39,433 nt of DNA from Gammaproteobacteria bacterium (GTDB lineage: Bacteria > Pseudomonadota > Gammaproteobacteria > SZUA-140). The stretch is taken from NCBI GenBank assembly GCA_026982145.1, contig JALSHQ010000393.1, positions 1-39,433 of the forward strand, given 5' to 3'. Below the pieces are notes generated by a model that ran no database searches, had not been told where the DNA came from, and worked only from the letters and a program-made list of their open reading frames with translations. Both the position numbers and the translations under genes were made by a program. This document shows, in pieces, positions 18,294 to 27,072 of the stretch; positions within the stretch are counted from its first letter, which is position 1, and the number at the start of each line of letters is the position of its first letter.

Positions 18294-18801
18294 CTGGTTT
18301 ACCTGTGGGCTCAAGGGGCGGTGTTGATAACCACTGCCGAAGCATCAAAAAAATGCTCTGTTCTATTTTGTCTGCGGGTTGCGGCTGATAGCGCAATCTT
18401 GAAAGCAGTGTCATCGTCTGTTGCCACGCTGCCTGTTGTGTGTGGAGTTGCTGTGGGCTATGAGCGGTCAGTTGCGCCAACCTAAGTCCAAGGCGTAGCA
18501 AAGTGCTGAGCTGATAGGCTGTTTCACGTGCATCAATTTCACCTTTTAACCACCTTTGTTCAACGGTTGCGAGGCGTGCTAGTGCCTGTTGTGTGGTGTT
18601 GGAGGGCGGTGCGCGGTGCTTTTTGTTGCGGTGGCGATAGATCAGTGAGATGAGTGCGACAACCACCAGCGTAACCGCAGCGAGCATGAGGAGCGGCCAC
18701 CATAGTGTGGGTTCACCCGGCAGCTCAACATCGGCCATGCGCTCAAAAAAAGCGGCGTTGTTGATCGCCGTGGGCGGTGAATTTAACGCTGTCGGTATCA
18801 T
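18286..18801 (-). CDS. DUF4381-like membrane protein of the bat operon
   Basis: A 171-residue protein with one membrane segment (about residues 35-57), flanked by a short hydrophilic N-terminus containing ELPGEPTLWWP and a basic cytoplasmic helical domain. The WWP-before-helix layout and its position between the DUF58 gene and batA match the DUF4381 family. It overlaps the DUF58 gene by 4 bases. Function is unknown; it probably forms part of the membrane complex with the VWA proteins. Confidence 0.75.
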   Translation of the reverse strand: MIPTALNSPPTAINNAAFFERMADVELPGEPTLWWPLLMLAAVTLVVVALISLIYRHRNKKHRAPPSNTTQQALARLATVEQRWLKGEIDARETAYQLSTLLRLGLRLAQLTAHSPQQLHTQQAAWQQTMTLLSRLRYQPQPADKIEQSIFLMLRQWLSTPPLEPTGKPDV

Positions 18802-19703
18802 TGCAGTTGCGCCAGCTGTTGCAGGGTGTCGCGATGATTATAGAGGGTGTGCAGTGGCAGTTGGCTGCGTTGGCAGAGCTGTTCGAGCTTGCGTTGGCGT
18901 TGCTGCATGGTATCGGCATAGGCTCGGCGCAAGGCGCTATCGTCGCTATCGATGATGCTGCTTTTGCCGCTCAGCGGTGAGATGATGCGCACTTTGCCAC
19001 ACGCCTCAAGCCGCTCTTCGGCCAGATCAGTAATGCGTAATGCCAAAGGTTCAAAGCGTGTTGCGATCTCGAGCAGCAGGGGTTGATGTTGCGCTTCGAG
19101 CGCTTGCAGGTCGCTGATGATCACCAGCGAACTACCACGCTCTGCTGTTTGGCTGACCTGCTCAAAGAGCGCGCTGAGTTTGAGAGGTTCAGTGGTTGGA
19201 TGGGTCGCGAGTGGTGCCGTGGCCGCTTGCAGGAGTGGCAGTGTGCCCTCGATGGTTTGGGATGCTGAAAAGAATCGAGCTTCGTTATCAAGCACCACAC
19301 CGGCCACGCGCTCCCGCGCGGCGAGTGCAGAGAAGGCGAGGATCGCAGCGCAACGTGCGGCGGTGGTCGCTTTAAGCTCAACCCGGCTGCCAAACTGCAT
19401 CGAAGCGCGACGGTCAATCACCAAAAAGAGGCTGCGCTGCCGTTCCGCAAGAAAGACCTTGCTGGTCGGTTTTCCGCTGCGTGCAGTGGCGCGCCAGTCC
19501 ATGTGGCGAATATCATCACCTACTTGATAGGGGCGTACATCATGCAGCTCCATGCCGTGGCCGCGGTGTAACGAGAGGAAGGCACCTGCATATGGTGTGT
19601 CGAGCGGTCGTGTTTGAGCGTGACGACGCTGCAGCACTTGCTGCTGCACGCTTTCGAGCTCGGCAGTGGAGAGTAGTGCTTTCTGATGAGCGTTGGCGTG
19701 CAT
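18798..19703 (-). CDS. DUF58 domain protein (MoxR-associated)
   Basis: A 301-residue soluble protein from the ATG at 19703. The frame is open further upstream, but that would run into moxR. The DUF58 signature is clear: GMELHDVRPYQVGDDIRHMDW, then a degenerate VWA-like fold beginning FLVIDRRASM. DUF58 proteins are encoded next to MoxR ATPases and probably act as adaptors between the ATPase and the VWA membrane proteins. The gene starts 7 bases after the moxR stop and no strong ribosome binding site is visible, consistent with coupled translation. Confidence 0.85.
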   Translation of the reverse strand: MHANAHQKALLSTAELESVQQQVLQRRHAQTRPLDTPYAGAFLSLHRGHGMELHDVRPYQVGDDIRHMDWRATARSGKPTSKVFLAERQRSLFLVIDRRASMQFGSRVELKATTAARCAAILAFSALAARERVAGVVLDNEARFFSASQTIEGTLPLLQAATAPLATHPTTEPLKLSALFEQVSQTAERGSSLVIISDLQALEAQHQPLLLEIATRFEPLALRITDLAEERLEACGKVRIISPLSGKSSIIDSDDSALRRAYADTMQQRQRKLEQLCQRSQLPLHTLYNHRDTLQQLAQLQ

Positions 19704-19710
19704 GGGGGTG

Positions 19711-20658
19711 CTAGGGAACCGGCACCACGTCGGTGATGCGCTCAATCAGCTCGCGGCAGTTAACCCCTTCCGCGCGCGCCGTGAAGCTGAGTGCAATGCG
19801 GTGGTTAAGCACGTCATGCGCGAGTTCAATAATGTCACCGGGTTCTACAAAATTGCGCCCTCTCAGGTAGGCACGTGCGCGGCTGGTTTGCGCCAGTGCT
19901 AGGGTGGCGCGGGGGGATGCGCCGCGCGTCAACAGCGGAGTCAGCACCTCGTCCCACGGGGATGGGTCGCGCGTAGCGCCCACCAGTGTGACGATATAGC
20001 GCTCCAGCATCTCATCAATATAGACTTCGCTAACCGCTTTGCGAGCAGTAAGCACTTGCGCAGCGCTGATGGCCGCATGTTTGTGTTGACTTGCTGTTGG
20101 GCGCTGCGCTCGGCGTAAGATCTCCAGCTCTTCATCGGCACTGGGGTAGTCAATATGGGTTTTTATCATGAAGCGGTCGAGTTGCGCCTCTGGCAATGGG
20201 TAGGTGCCCTCTTGGTCGATTGAGTTCTGGGTCGCGATCACCATGAATATTTCAGGCAGCGGGCGGGTAGTGCCGCCCACGGTCACTTGGCGCTCCTGCA
20301 TCGCTTCCAGCAGTGCTGATTGCACTTTGGGTGGGGCACGATTAATTTCGTCAGCGAGGATAATTTCATTGAAGATCGGTCCGGCGATAAACTGAAAGTG
20401 CCCGTCTTGTGGCACAAAGATATCCGAGCCGGTAATGTCGCCGGGAATCAGATCCGGGGTGAACTGAATGCGTTGAAATGGCATCGCCATGCCGCTGGCA
20501 AGTTGATGCACTGCAGTGGTTTTAGCGAGCCCGGGCAGCCCCTCTAGTAGAAGGTGCCCATCGGCCAGCACGCCGGTCAGCAGACGTTCGATGAGTGTTG
20601 CCTGCCCGACAATGGCTGTTTCGATATGCGCCTTGAGCGCTTCAAAGTCATTTTTCAT
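19711..20658 (-). CDS. moxR: MoxR-family AAA+ ATPase
   Basis: A 315-residue cytoplasmic ATPase. Walker A is GLPGLAKTT (residues 40-48) and Walker B is IILADEINRAPP; a sensor-type segment VIATQNSIDQEGTYPLPEAQ follows, typical of MoxR. It is the first gene of the minus-strand moxR-DUF58-DUF4381-batA-batBC-batD operon. MoxR proteins are chaperone-like ATPases that help assemble or activate VWA-containing complexes. A promoter candidate lies about 10-40 bases upstream. Confidence 0.93.
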   Translation of the reverse strand: MKNDFEALKAHIETAIVGQATLIERLLTGVLADGHLLLEGLPGLAKTTAVHQLASGMAMPFQRIQFTPDLIPGDITGSDIFVPQDGHFQFIAGPIFNEIILADEINRAPPKVQSALLEAMQERQVTVGGTTRPLPEIFMVIATQNSIDQEGTYPLPEAQLDRFMIKTHIDYPSADEELEILRRAQRPTASQHKHAAISAAQVLTARKAVSEVYIDEMLERYIVTLVGATRDPSPWDEVLTPLLTRGASPRATLALAQTSRARAYLRGRNFVEPGDIIELAHDVLNHRIALSFTARAEGVNCRELIERITDVVPVP

Positions 20659-20667
20659 AATCGCAAG

Positions 20668-20696
20668 ATTCTAGACTATTCCTAGAAAATTGACAG
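20668..20696 (-). promoter_or_regulatory. Promoter candidate of the moxR-bat operon with inverted repeat
   Basis: On the minus strand, CTGTCA (plus 20696-20691) and TAGAAT (20673-20668) are 17 bases apart, just upstream of the moxR ATG. An inverted repeat, TTCTAG at 20669-20674 and CTAGAA at 20682-20687, overlaps this promoter and could be an operator. Confidence 0.45.
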
Positions 20697-21148
20697 GTAG
20701 CGTTACTAGGGCGCATTGAATCTGATTTCAGGATCGAAAAATCAGGCTGACGTGAGGTGGAAAAAATGAACTATTCGCGTGAATAGGTAGATTTTAATCG
20801 CATTTATCAGATCGTCTTTGGGTCGGGTGCAATGTCTGAGGGAAGGTCGTATAATCGCTGAACTTTGCATTTTGTGGGCTTTAATGGAAACTCAGCGTTA
20901 AGCGCAGAAGGGGTGGTTTGAGCGGGGTGATCGAGATTGAGTTCATCTGCTTGAAGCCTGCTGGGAGAATAGATGTTGTGCCTAGCGCTTCTGCACGTAA
21001 GAACAGGCACCTGCTTTAGATATAGACGTCGGTTTTGATCTACCATCGCGATGTATCTCAACGTGGTTAAGAAGAATAGTCCATTGAAAAATAGGGCTTT
21101 TAGTTTTTTGGATTTTTTTAGGGATCGGGCTTTTTGACTGCATTTATG

Positions 21149-21154
21149 TATAAT
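21149..21154 (+). promoter_or_regulatory. Consensus -10 box upstream of ccmA
   Basis: A perfect TATAAT lies about 30 bases upstream of the ccmA GTG. No good -35 is found at 16-18 bases; a TTGACT at 21134-21139 is too close. The promoter may therefore depend on an activator. Confidence 0.4.
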
Positions 21155-21185
21155 CGACGCTCTTTGAAAAGCCGAGCGAATTACT

Positions 21186-21830
21186 GTGGATAAGGCGCTG
21201 CTTGAAATTCGGGCACTGGAATGCGTGCGCGGAGATAAGCAGCTCTTTAGTGAGCTCTCATTTTCACTGGAGGCGGGTTCGTTGCTGCATGTGCATGGCC
21301 CTAACGGCAGCGGTAAAACGACGCTGCTGCGCGCCATTGCAGGGCTAGTGTTGCAGGAGTGCGGCGAGATTCGCTGGAATGGTGAATTGGTGACGCAGCA
21401 GCAGGATGAGTTTAACCGTGAGCTGCTCTATTTGGGACACCATTATGGGCTCAAGTTTGAGTTGACCGGTTATGAGAATTTAAAGGTGTTCGCCAACCTG
21501 AGTGGTTCTGAGACCAGCGAACATGAGGTGGAGGCGGCATTGACGCGCTTTGGTTTGGCGCACTGTGTTGAATTACCAGTGAAGGTGTTGTCGCAAGGGC
21601 AGAAACGGCGTGTTGCACTGGCGCGACTGCTACTGCAGCCATCGAAGTTGTGGATACTGGACGAGCCTTTTGTGGCGCTGGATGTGGCGGCGGTGGAGTT
21701 GTTGCTAGAGGTGATTAGGACGCATGTTGCCAGTGGTGGCATGGTGATTTTGACCACTCACCAAGAGGTGGCAGTAGAAGTGGGAAGTTTGCAGCACCTG
21801 CACCTTGGCTCTTCGGTGAGGCAGCACTGA
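21186..21830 (+). CDS. ccmA: Haem exporter ATP-binding protein CcmA
   Basis: A 214-residue ABC ATPase starting with GTG. Walker A is GPNGSGKTT (38-46), the signature is LSQGQKRRVALA (near 137) and Walker B is LWILDEPF. With CcmB and CcmC it powers release of haem-loaded CcmE in System I cytochrome c maturation. It is the first gene of a ccmABCDEFGHI cluster. The stop and the ccmB ATG overlap by one base. Confidence 0.95.
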   Translation: MDKALLEIRALECVRGDKQLFSELSFSLEAGSLLHVHGPNGSGKTTLLRAIAGLVLQECGEIRWNGELVTQQQDEFNRELLYLGHHYGLKFELTGYENLKVFANLSGSETSEHEVEAALTRFGLAHCVELPVKVLSQGQKRRVALARLLLQPSKLWILDEPFVALDVAAVELLLEVIRTHVASGGMVILTTHQEVAVEVGSLQHLHLGSSVRQH

Positions 21831-22498
21831 TGCTAGCGGCATTGAGATGTATGGTGATACGGGATCTAACGCTGGCGATGCGCCACCGTTCAGATGTGTT
21901 AACGACGGTGTTCTTTTTTATCATCGTGGTGAGCCTGTTTCCGCTGGGCGTAGGGCCTGATGCGCAGCTCTTAAAAGAGATGGCGGCGGGGGTAGTGTGG
22001 GTTGCCGCGCTGTTGGCATCGATGTTGTCGTTAACGCGTCTGTTTGCAGATGATTTCAATGACGGCACGCTGGAACAGCTGTTGTTGGTGCCGCAGCCGT
22101 TGGCACTGATTGTATTGGGCAAGGTGCTGGCACACTGGATTATTTCGGGTCTACCGCTGGTGCTGATGTCGCCGCTGCTAGGGTTGCAGTTTGGGCTTGA
22201 AGGTGACGAGTTGATTATGTTGATGGTGACCCTGCTGATAGGGACACCCGTGTTGAGTTTACTAGGCGCCATTGGCGCGGCGCTGACATTGGGGTTGCGC
22301 GGCGGTGGTGTGTTGGTATCGCTATTGGTGTTACCGCTTTACATTCCTGTGCTGATTTTTGGCGCGGGCGCGGTGACGGCAAGCGCGGCTGGGATGGGAG
22401 CCGATGGGCACCTATCATTGATGGGCGCAATATTGTTACTGGCGTTAGCACTTGCGCCATGGGCCTCGGCGGCAGCGCTTAGGATATCGGTGGAATAG
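21830..22498 (+). CDS. ccmB: Haem exporter membrane protein CcmB
   Basis: A 222-residue inner-membrane protein with about six hydrophobic helices, of normal CcmB length. The N-terminal motif RDLTLAMRHRSDVLTTVFFF is characteristic. It forms the permease part of the CcmAB complex that acts on CcmC:haem:CcmE. Coupled to ccmA by a TGATG overlap. Confidence 0.95.
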   Translation: MLAALRCMVIRDLTLAMRHRSDVLTTVFFFIIVVSLFPLGVGPDAQLLKEMAAGVVWVAALLASMLSLTRLFADDFNDGTLEQLLLVPQPLALIVLGKVLAHWIISGLPLVLMSPLLGLQFGLEGDELIMLMVTLLIGTPVLSLLGAIGAALTLGLRGGGVLVSLLVLPLYIPVLIFGAGAVTASAAGMGADGHLSLMGAILLLALALAPWASAAALRISVE

Positions 22499-22545
22499 CT
22501 TTTGTATAAAGCGCTATAGAATTTTAAATTGAGAAGATAAGCATC

Positions 22546-23295
22546 GTGTTTAACTTGTTTAAATTTGCATCACCCGCGACTTTTTATCCGCTAGCGGGAA
22601 GGCTTGCGATGGGGTTTGGCATCGCCTCTGCCATTTTGCTGGCGATCGGGCTCTATATGAGCTTTTTTGTCGCGCCGACAGATTACAAACAAGGCGAAGG
22701 GTATCGCATCATGTTTATTCATGTGCCCGCAGCGTGGATGTCGATGCTCATCTATGTGGTGATGGCGTGCTGGGCGGCCGCCGGGATGATCTGGCATACA
22801 CGCCTCTCTTCGATGATGGCTTCGTCACTCGCACCCACCGGCGCGATGTTCACCTTTATTGCGTTGTGGACGGGCGCGCTGTGGGGCAAACCGATGTGGG
22901 GGGCTTGGTGGGTGTGGGATGCACGCCTAACCTCCGAGCTGATTTTACTATTTCTCTATATCGGCTTTATGGCGCTGGAGTCAGCGATTGATGACCCGCG
23001 TCGCGCCGCGCGTGCCAGTGGTCTTTTAGCGCTGGTAGGGGTGGTCAATGTGCCCATTATCTATTACTCCGTGCAGTGGTGGAATACGCTCCATCAAGGC
23101 AGTTCGATCAAGATTGTTGATGGCGGGGTCGAGAGCAGCATGTCTGAAATAATGGTTTGGACACTGTTGGTGATGACCTTCGCCTGCTGGTTCTACACCA
23201 TTGCAGTGGCGTTGTGTCGGGTGCGCAGTATCATCCTTGAGCGCGAAGCCAATACATCGTGGGTGAAAGAGTTATTGCAAGGGGCAAAATCATGA
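22546..23295 (+). CDS. ccmC: Haem-handling protein CcmC
   Basis: A 249-residue membrane protein with about six helices and the tryptophan-rich motif WGAWWVWDARLT (WWVWD at 121-125). The two conserved periplasmic histidines are visible: His59 in FIHVPAAW and His183 in TLHQG. It loads haem onto CcmE. Start is GTG. The gap after ccmB is 47 bases, and ccmD overlaps its end by 4 bases. Confidence 0.95.
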   Translation: MFNLFKFASPATFYPLAGRLAMGFGIASAILLAIGLYMSFFVAPTDYKQGEGYRIMFIHVPAAWMSMLIYVVMACWAAAGMIWHTRLSSMMASSLAPTGAMFTFIALWTGALWGKPMWGAWWVWDARLTSELILLFLYIGFMALESAIDDPRRAARASGLLALVGVVNVPIIYYSVQWWNTLHQGSSIKIVDGGVESSMSEIMVWTLLVMTFACWFYTIAVALCRVRSIILEREANTSWVKELLQGAKS

Positions 23296-23471
23296 GTGAA
23301 TGGTTCGCCATGGGTGGGCACGGCCTTTATATTTGGGGGTCATATGGCGTGGCGGCTTTGTATATGATTGTTGAAGTGATCCTCGTGGTGCGCCGCAGAC
23401 GCAGTTTAGTGCAGCGCTTGGGGCGGATGATCCGAATGAAAGCACACGCAGATTTAGAGGTACCGAAATGA
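23292..23471 (+). CDS. ccmD: CcmD small membrane protein
   Basis: 59 residues from the ATG at 23292; the frame is open slightly further upstream inside ccmC. There is one membrane helix (GLYIWGSYGVAALYMIVEVI) followed by a strongly basic tail (VVRRRRSLVQR), the standard CcmD layout. It stabilises the CcmC-CcmE interaction. It overlaps ccmC by 4 bases and ccmE by 4 bases. Confidence 0.9.
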   Translation: MSEWFAMGGHGLYIWGSYGVAALYMIVEVILVVRRRRSLVQRLGRMIRMKAHADLEVPK

Positions 23472-23974
23472 AGTCTAGACATAAACGTATGGTGTTTATC
23501 GCCGTTGGCCTAGTGGCGTTGGGCGGTGCGGTCGCACTGATTCTGAATGCGCTCAACAGCAACATTAATCACTTTTTCAGCCCGACCGAAGTACACGCCG
23601 ATGCAGCGCCGAAAGATCGCTCTTTTCGTTTGGGCGGTCTGGTCGAGGTGGGTAGCATTCAGCGTGAAGATGACGGGCTAACCGTACACTTTCGGGTGAC
23701 CGATAACGCCGAAACCGTGCCGGTGGTCTACACTGGTATCCTGCCTGATCTATTCCGTGAAGGTGAAGGGGTGGTAGCGCAGGGCAAGATCGACAATGAG
23801 GGTGTTTTTCATGCAGATGAAGTGTTGGCTAAACATGATGAAACCTACATGCCACCGGAAGTCGCCGAGGCGCTTGAAAAGGCCGAACAGGCAAAACTAG
23901 AACAGGCCAAGGCGGCATCAGCCGTTGAGTCCTCGGTCGTTAAGCCGCTCACCCAGCCACAAGAGGGAATATAG
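23468..23974 (+). CDS. ccmE: Periplasmic haem chaperone CcmE
   Basis: A 168-residue protein with an N-terminal membrane anchor (about 8-29) and an OB-fold periplasmic domain (FRLGGLVEVGSIQR, VVYTGILPDLFREGEGVVA). The haem-attachment site VLAKHDETYMP contains His123, which binds haem covalently, and Tyr127. The C-terminal tail is charged and flexible. A GAGG ribosome binding site precedes the ATG. Confidence 0.96.
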   Translation: MKSRHKRMVFIAVGLVALGGAVALILNALNSNINHFFSPTEVHADAAPKDRSFRLGGLVEVGSIQREDDGLTVHFRVTDNAETVPVVYTGILPDLFREGEGVVAQGKIDNEGVFHADEVLAKHDETYMPPEVAEALEKAEQAKLEQAKAASAVESSVVKPLTQPQEGI

Positions 23975-25990
23975 ATGATACCTGAAATTGGACATTATGC
24001 GCTGGTGCTCGCGCTGTCGATGGCACTCATTCAAGCGGTGCTGCCGCTGATTGGTGCGCAGCAAGGGAAAGCGTCGTGGATCGCCGTGGCGCGCCCTGCC
24101 GCACAAGGGCAGTTTGCCTTTGTACTGGTCGCTTTTGGCTGCCTGACCTACGCTTTTATTGTGAATGATTTTTCGGTGCAATACGCGGCTAACCATTCCA
24201 ATTCACAGCTGCCGATTGAATACCGCATCGCAGCTGTCTGGGGGGGGCATGAAGGGTCGCTACTGCTGTGGGCACTGATGCTTGCGAGCTGGACGCTTGC
24301 GGTCTCTATTTTAAGCAAAAACCTGCCGGACGAAATGGTGGCGCGTGTGATTGGCGTGCTGGGGCTGATCTCGATCGGCTTTTTACTGTTTTTACTGCTG
24401 ACCTCTAATCCGTTTGATCGTCTTATACCGGCTGCGATGGATGGGCGGGACCTTAACCCACTGCTGCAAGACCCCGGTTTGATTATTCATCCGCCGATGC
24501 TCTACATGGGCTATGTCGGATTCTCTGTCGCTTTTGCCTTTGCGATCGCCGCACTGCTCAGTGGCCGGCTCGATGCTGCCTGGGCGCGCTGGTCTCGTCC
24601 GTGGACCACGGCGGCGTGGTGTTTTCTCACCATCGGTATCGCGCTTGGTAGCTGGTGGGCCTATTACGAGCTTGGCTGGGGCGGCTGGTGGTTTTGGGAT
24701 CCGGTCGAAAATGCTTCGTTTATGCCGTGGTTGGTGGGCACCGCACTGATCCATTCGCTGGCCGTGACTGAAAAACGGGGCAGCTTTAAAAACTGGACCG
24801 TACTGTTGGCGATCATTGCCTTCTCGATGAGCCTGCTGGGCACATTCCTTGTACGCTCCGGTGTGTTGACTTCCGTTCACGCTTTCGCGACGGATCCTGA
24901 TCGAGGTATCTATATTCTTGGCTTTCTTGCGGTGGCGATTGGCGGTTCACTCTTTCTGTATGCGGTGCGCGCACCGAGTGTCAGTAAGGGCGGTGAGTTT
25001 TCAATGCTGTCACGTGAAACGCTGTTGCTGAGCAACAACGTACTATTGGTTGTGGCGTGCGGCACTGTGCTGCTCGGTACGCTCTACCCGCTGCTGCTTG
25101 ATGCACTGGATATGGGCAAAATCTCAGTGGGGCCGCCGTACTTTAACTCCGTATTTGTGCCGCTGATGATGCCGCTGCTCTTTTTGATCGGACTGGCGCC
25201 GTTTGTGCGCTGGAAAAAAGCAAGCCTGCCGGAGCTAGCGCGTCTACTGCGCTGGGCTTTTGCTGTTTCACTGGTGGTGGCATTGATACTGCCATTTACG
25301 CTCGGCGAATGGCAGGTGATGGTGAGTGTGGGGCTGTTGATGGCCATCTGGATTGTCGCCACAATCATTCTCGGTTTCACCCGCCGTATTCAACGAGGCA
25401 ACGGCCTGAAAGGGATCTCAATGAGCTACTACGGCATGCAGACAGGGCATCTTGGCATGGCCGTTTTTGTGGTCGGGGTGACACTGATTGGCGGCTACGA
25501 GACCGAAAAAGATGTGCGCATGGATATCGGCGACGTCACCACGGTGGGAGGTTACACCTTCCGCTTTGACGGTGTGGTTGATCAGGCCGGGCCTAACTAT
25601 CAGGCCACACGTGGTTATATTCAGGTGATGAAAGATGGCGACAACGTGATGTTGTTGCACCCTGAGAAGCGTATCTACAACGTGCAGACCATGCCGATGA
25701 CCGAAGCGGCGATCGACAGCGGTTTTACACGGGATCTTTATGTCTCACTGGGAGAGCCTGTGAGCGGTGGTGCATGGAGTGTGCGCATCTACCACAAGCC
25801 GTTTGTGAACTGGATCTGGGGCGGCTGTGCACTCATGGCACTGGGTGGCTTTTTGGCGATGAGTGATCGTCGCTATCGCATCGCATCACGCCAGCGCAAA
25901 GAAGCTGAGAAAAAGCGGGTCGTCACGAAAAAAGCGACCAGCGGTAGCGCCACTGATGCACCCGCCGTAGCACGAGAGGCTAAGGTCTAA
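23975..25990 (+). CDS. ccmF: Cytochrome c haem lyase subunit CcmF
   Basis: A 671-residue membrane protein of normal CcmF length with many helices. The WWD domain reads GWGGWWFWDPVEN (WWFWD at 238-242), and conserved segments such as VWGGHEGSLLLW and IIHPPMLYMGY carry the candidate haem-ligand histidines. It attaches haem from CcmE to apocytochrome c together with CcmH and CcmI. The start directly follows the ccmE stop and is preceded by GAGGG. Confidence 0.96.
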   Translation: MIPEIGHYALVLALSMALIQAVLPLIGAQQGKASWIAVARPAAQGQFAFVLVAFGCLTYAFIVNDFSVQYAANHSNSQLPIEYRIAAVWGGHEGSLLLWALMLASWTLAVSILSKNLPDEMVARVIGVLGLISIGFLLFLLLTSNPFDRLIPAAMDGRDLNPLLQDPGLIIHPPMLYMGYVGFSVAFAFAIAALLSGRLDAAWARWSRPWTTAAWCFLTIGIALGSWWAYYELGWGGWWFWDPVENASFMPWLVGTALIHSLAVTEKRGSFKNWTVLLAIIAFSMSLLGTFLVRSGVLTSVHAFATDPDRGIYILGFLAVAIGGSLFLYAVRAPSVSKGGEFSMLSRETLLLSNNVLLVVACGTVLLGTLYPLLLDALDMGKISVGPPYFNSVFVPLMMPLLFLIGLAPFVRWKKASLPELARLLRWAFAVSLVVALILPFTLGEWQVMVSVGLLMAIWIVATIILGFTRRIQRGNGLKGISMSYYGMQTGHLGMAVFVVGVTLIGGYETEKDVRMDIGDVTTVGGYTFRFDGVVDQAGPNYQATRGYIQVMKDGDNVMLLHPEKRIYNVQTMPMTEAAIDSGFTRDLYVSLGEPVSGGAWSVRIYHKPFVNWIWGGCALMALGGFLAMSDRRYRIASRQRKEAEKKRVVTKKATSGSATDAPAVAREAKV

Positions 25991-26523
25991 TGGTGCGGTA
26001 TCTGAAATATCTGGCACCGCTGGCAGTGTTTCTGGTGATGGTGTGGTTTTTAGGGCGCGGGCTTTACCTTAACCCACAAGAGGTGCCTTCACCGCTCGTC
26101 GATAAGCCTGCGCCAGTCTTCAGCGTAGAAGATCTGCATCATCCCGGGCAGCAGTTCAACTCTGAACAGATGAAAGGACAGGTGTGGATCTTGAACGTGT
26201 GGGCCTCATGGTGCCGTGCCTGTCGTGATGAGCACCCCCTGTTTGTTGAGCTGGGTCGTCAGAATTTCGTGCCCATTGTTGGGCTGAACTACAAAGACCA
26301 GCGTGGCGATGCGTTGCAGTGGCTGCGTGCATTGGGTGATCCTTACGTGGCGAGTGCTTACGATGTTGATGGCAAAGTGGGGATGGACTTTGGCGTATAC
26401 GGTGTGCCGGAAACCTACGTGATCGACCGAGACGGAATCATTCGCTACAAGCACATCGGGCCTGTTACGGCTCATTCGTTAGAGACAAAAGTGGTGTCGT
26501 TGGTGAAGGAGTTACAGAAATGA
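25990..26523 (+). CDS. ccmG: CcmG/DsbE thiol:disulfide reductase
   Basis: A 177-residue membrane-anchored thioredoxin-fold protein. The anchor is at about residues 8-22, the active site is WASWCRAC with Cys75 and Cys78, and the cis-proline loop is YGVPETYVID. It reduces CxxCH cysteines, or CcmH, before haem ligation. The inter-cysteine residues are Arg-Ala rather than the Pro-Thr of the E. coli protein. It overlaps ccmF by 1 base and ccmH by 4. Confidence 0.93.
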   Translation: MVRYLKYLAPLAVFLVMVWFLGRGLYLNPQEVPSPLVDKPAPVFSVEDLHHPGQQFNSEQMKGQVWILNVWASWCRACRDEHPLFVELGRQNFVPIVGLNYKDQRGDALQWLRALGDPYVASAYDVDGKVGMDFGVYGVPETYVIDRDGIIRYKHIGPVTAHSLETKVVSLVKELQK

Positions 26524-26984
26524 AGCGTGCTTTAGCTTGTTTAATGTTGCTTTCTACGATGATGATTTCACCTTTAGTGCAGGCGAAAGAGGCAGCGTTA
26601 ATGGCAGCTGACCCTGTATTGGAGAAACGTGTGATGGCGCTGGCGTATGAGCTACGCTGTTTGGTGTGCCAGAACCAGTCACTGGGAGATTCACACTCCG
26701 ATTTTGCAATTGATCTCCGCAGCGAAATGCGTGAACAGATGAGCCAAGGCAAAAGTGATGAGCAGGTGATTGAGTTTATGGTGCAGCGTTATGGAGACTT
26801 CATCCGCTTTCGTCCCCCCGTTAAATCAACCACGCTTCTATTATGGTTCGGCCCGCTGCTGTTATTGATGATCGGAGCCTTAGTGCTGTTTTTCAGTTTG
26901 AAGGCACGTAAACGCACGGTTAAAACAACACCGTTGAATGATGAAGAACGCAAACGTGCAGAAGCGTTGTTAGACGACAAATAA
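26520..26984 (+). CDS. ccmH: CcmH (short form) thioredoxin-like subunit
   Basis: A 154-residue protein with a signal peptide (ending near VQA), the redox motif LRCLVCQNQS (Cys47 and Cys50) and one C-terminal membrane helix (about 103-125). This is the short CcmH/CcmL form; the TPR portion is encoded separately as the next gene. It works with CcmG on apocytochrome thiols. Confidence 0.94.
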   Translation: MKRALACLMLLSTMMISPLVQAKEAALMAADPVLEKRVMALAYELRCLVCQNQSLGDSHSDFAIDLRSEMREQMSQGKSDEQVIEFMVQRYGDFIRFRPPVKSTTLLLWFGPLLLLMIGALVLFFSLKARKRTVKTTPLNDEERKRAEALLDDK

Positions 26985-27072
26985 GCATTGGGCGATTTGA
27001 ATAAATTGGCCAATATCAGAGCAACCCGTAGAGAGTAAAGCCGCTAAGGCTGATGCAGAGGAAATTTAAGGC

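Larger units (their letters stand above)
20659..21185. other. Divergent intergenic region, no gene seen
   Basis: This stretch separates the divergent moxR and ccmA operons. Only very short ORFs occur on the plus strand. An open minus-strand frame across it and the ccmA start looks like an antisense artefact of the ATP-binding loop. Besides the moxR promoter candidate and a TATAAT upstream of ccmA, another TATAAT stands at 20850-20855 without a good -35 element. I see no tRNA, hairpin terminator or riboswitch. Confidence 0.6.

Noticed and set aside
20807..21337. Minus-strand ORF of 176 codons across the region upstream of ccmA
   Set aside because: Its first part is antisense to the Walker A region of ccmA (VLPLPLGP is the usual mirror of GPNGSGKTT), and the rest matches nothing and has no start signal.
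24392..24880. 162-codon minus-strand ORF inside ccmF
   Set aside because: Antisense to a well-conserved part of ccmF including the WWD region; composition rich in R, H, P and Q is typical of a shadow frame.
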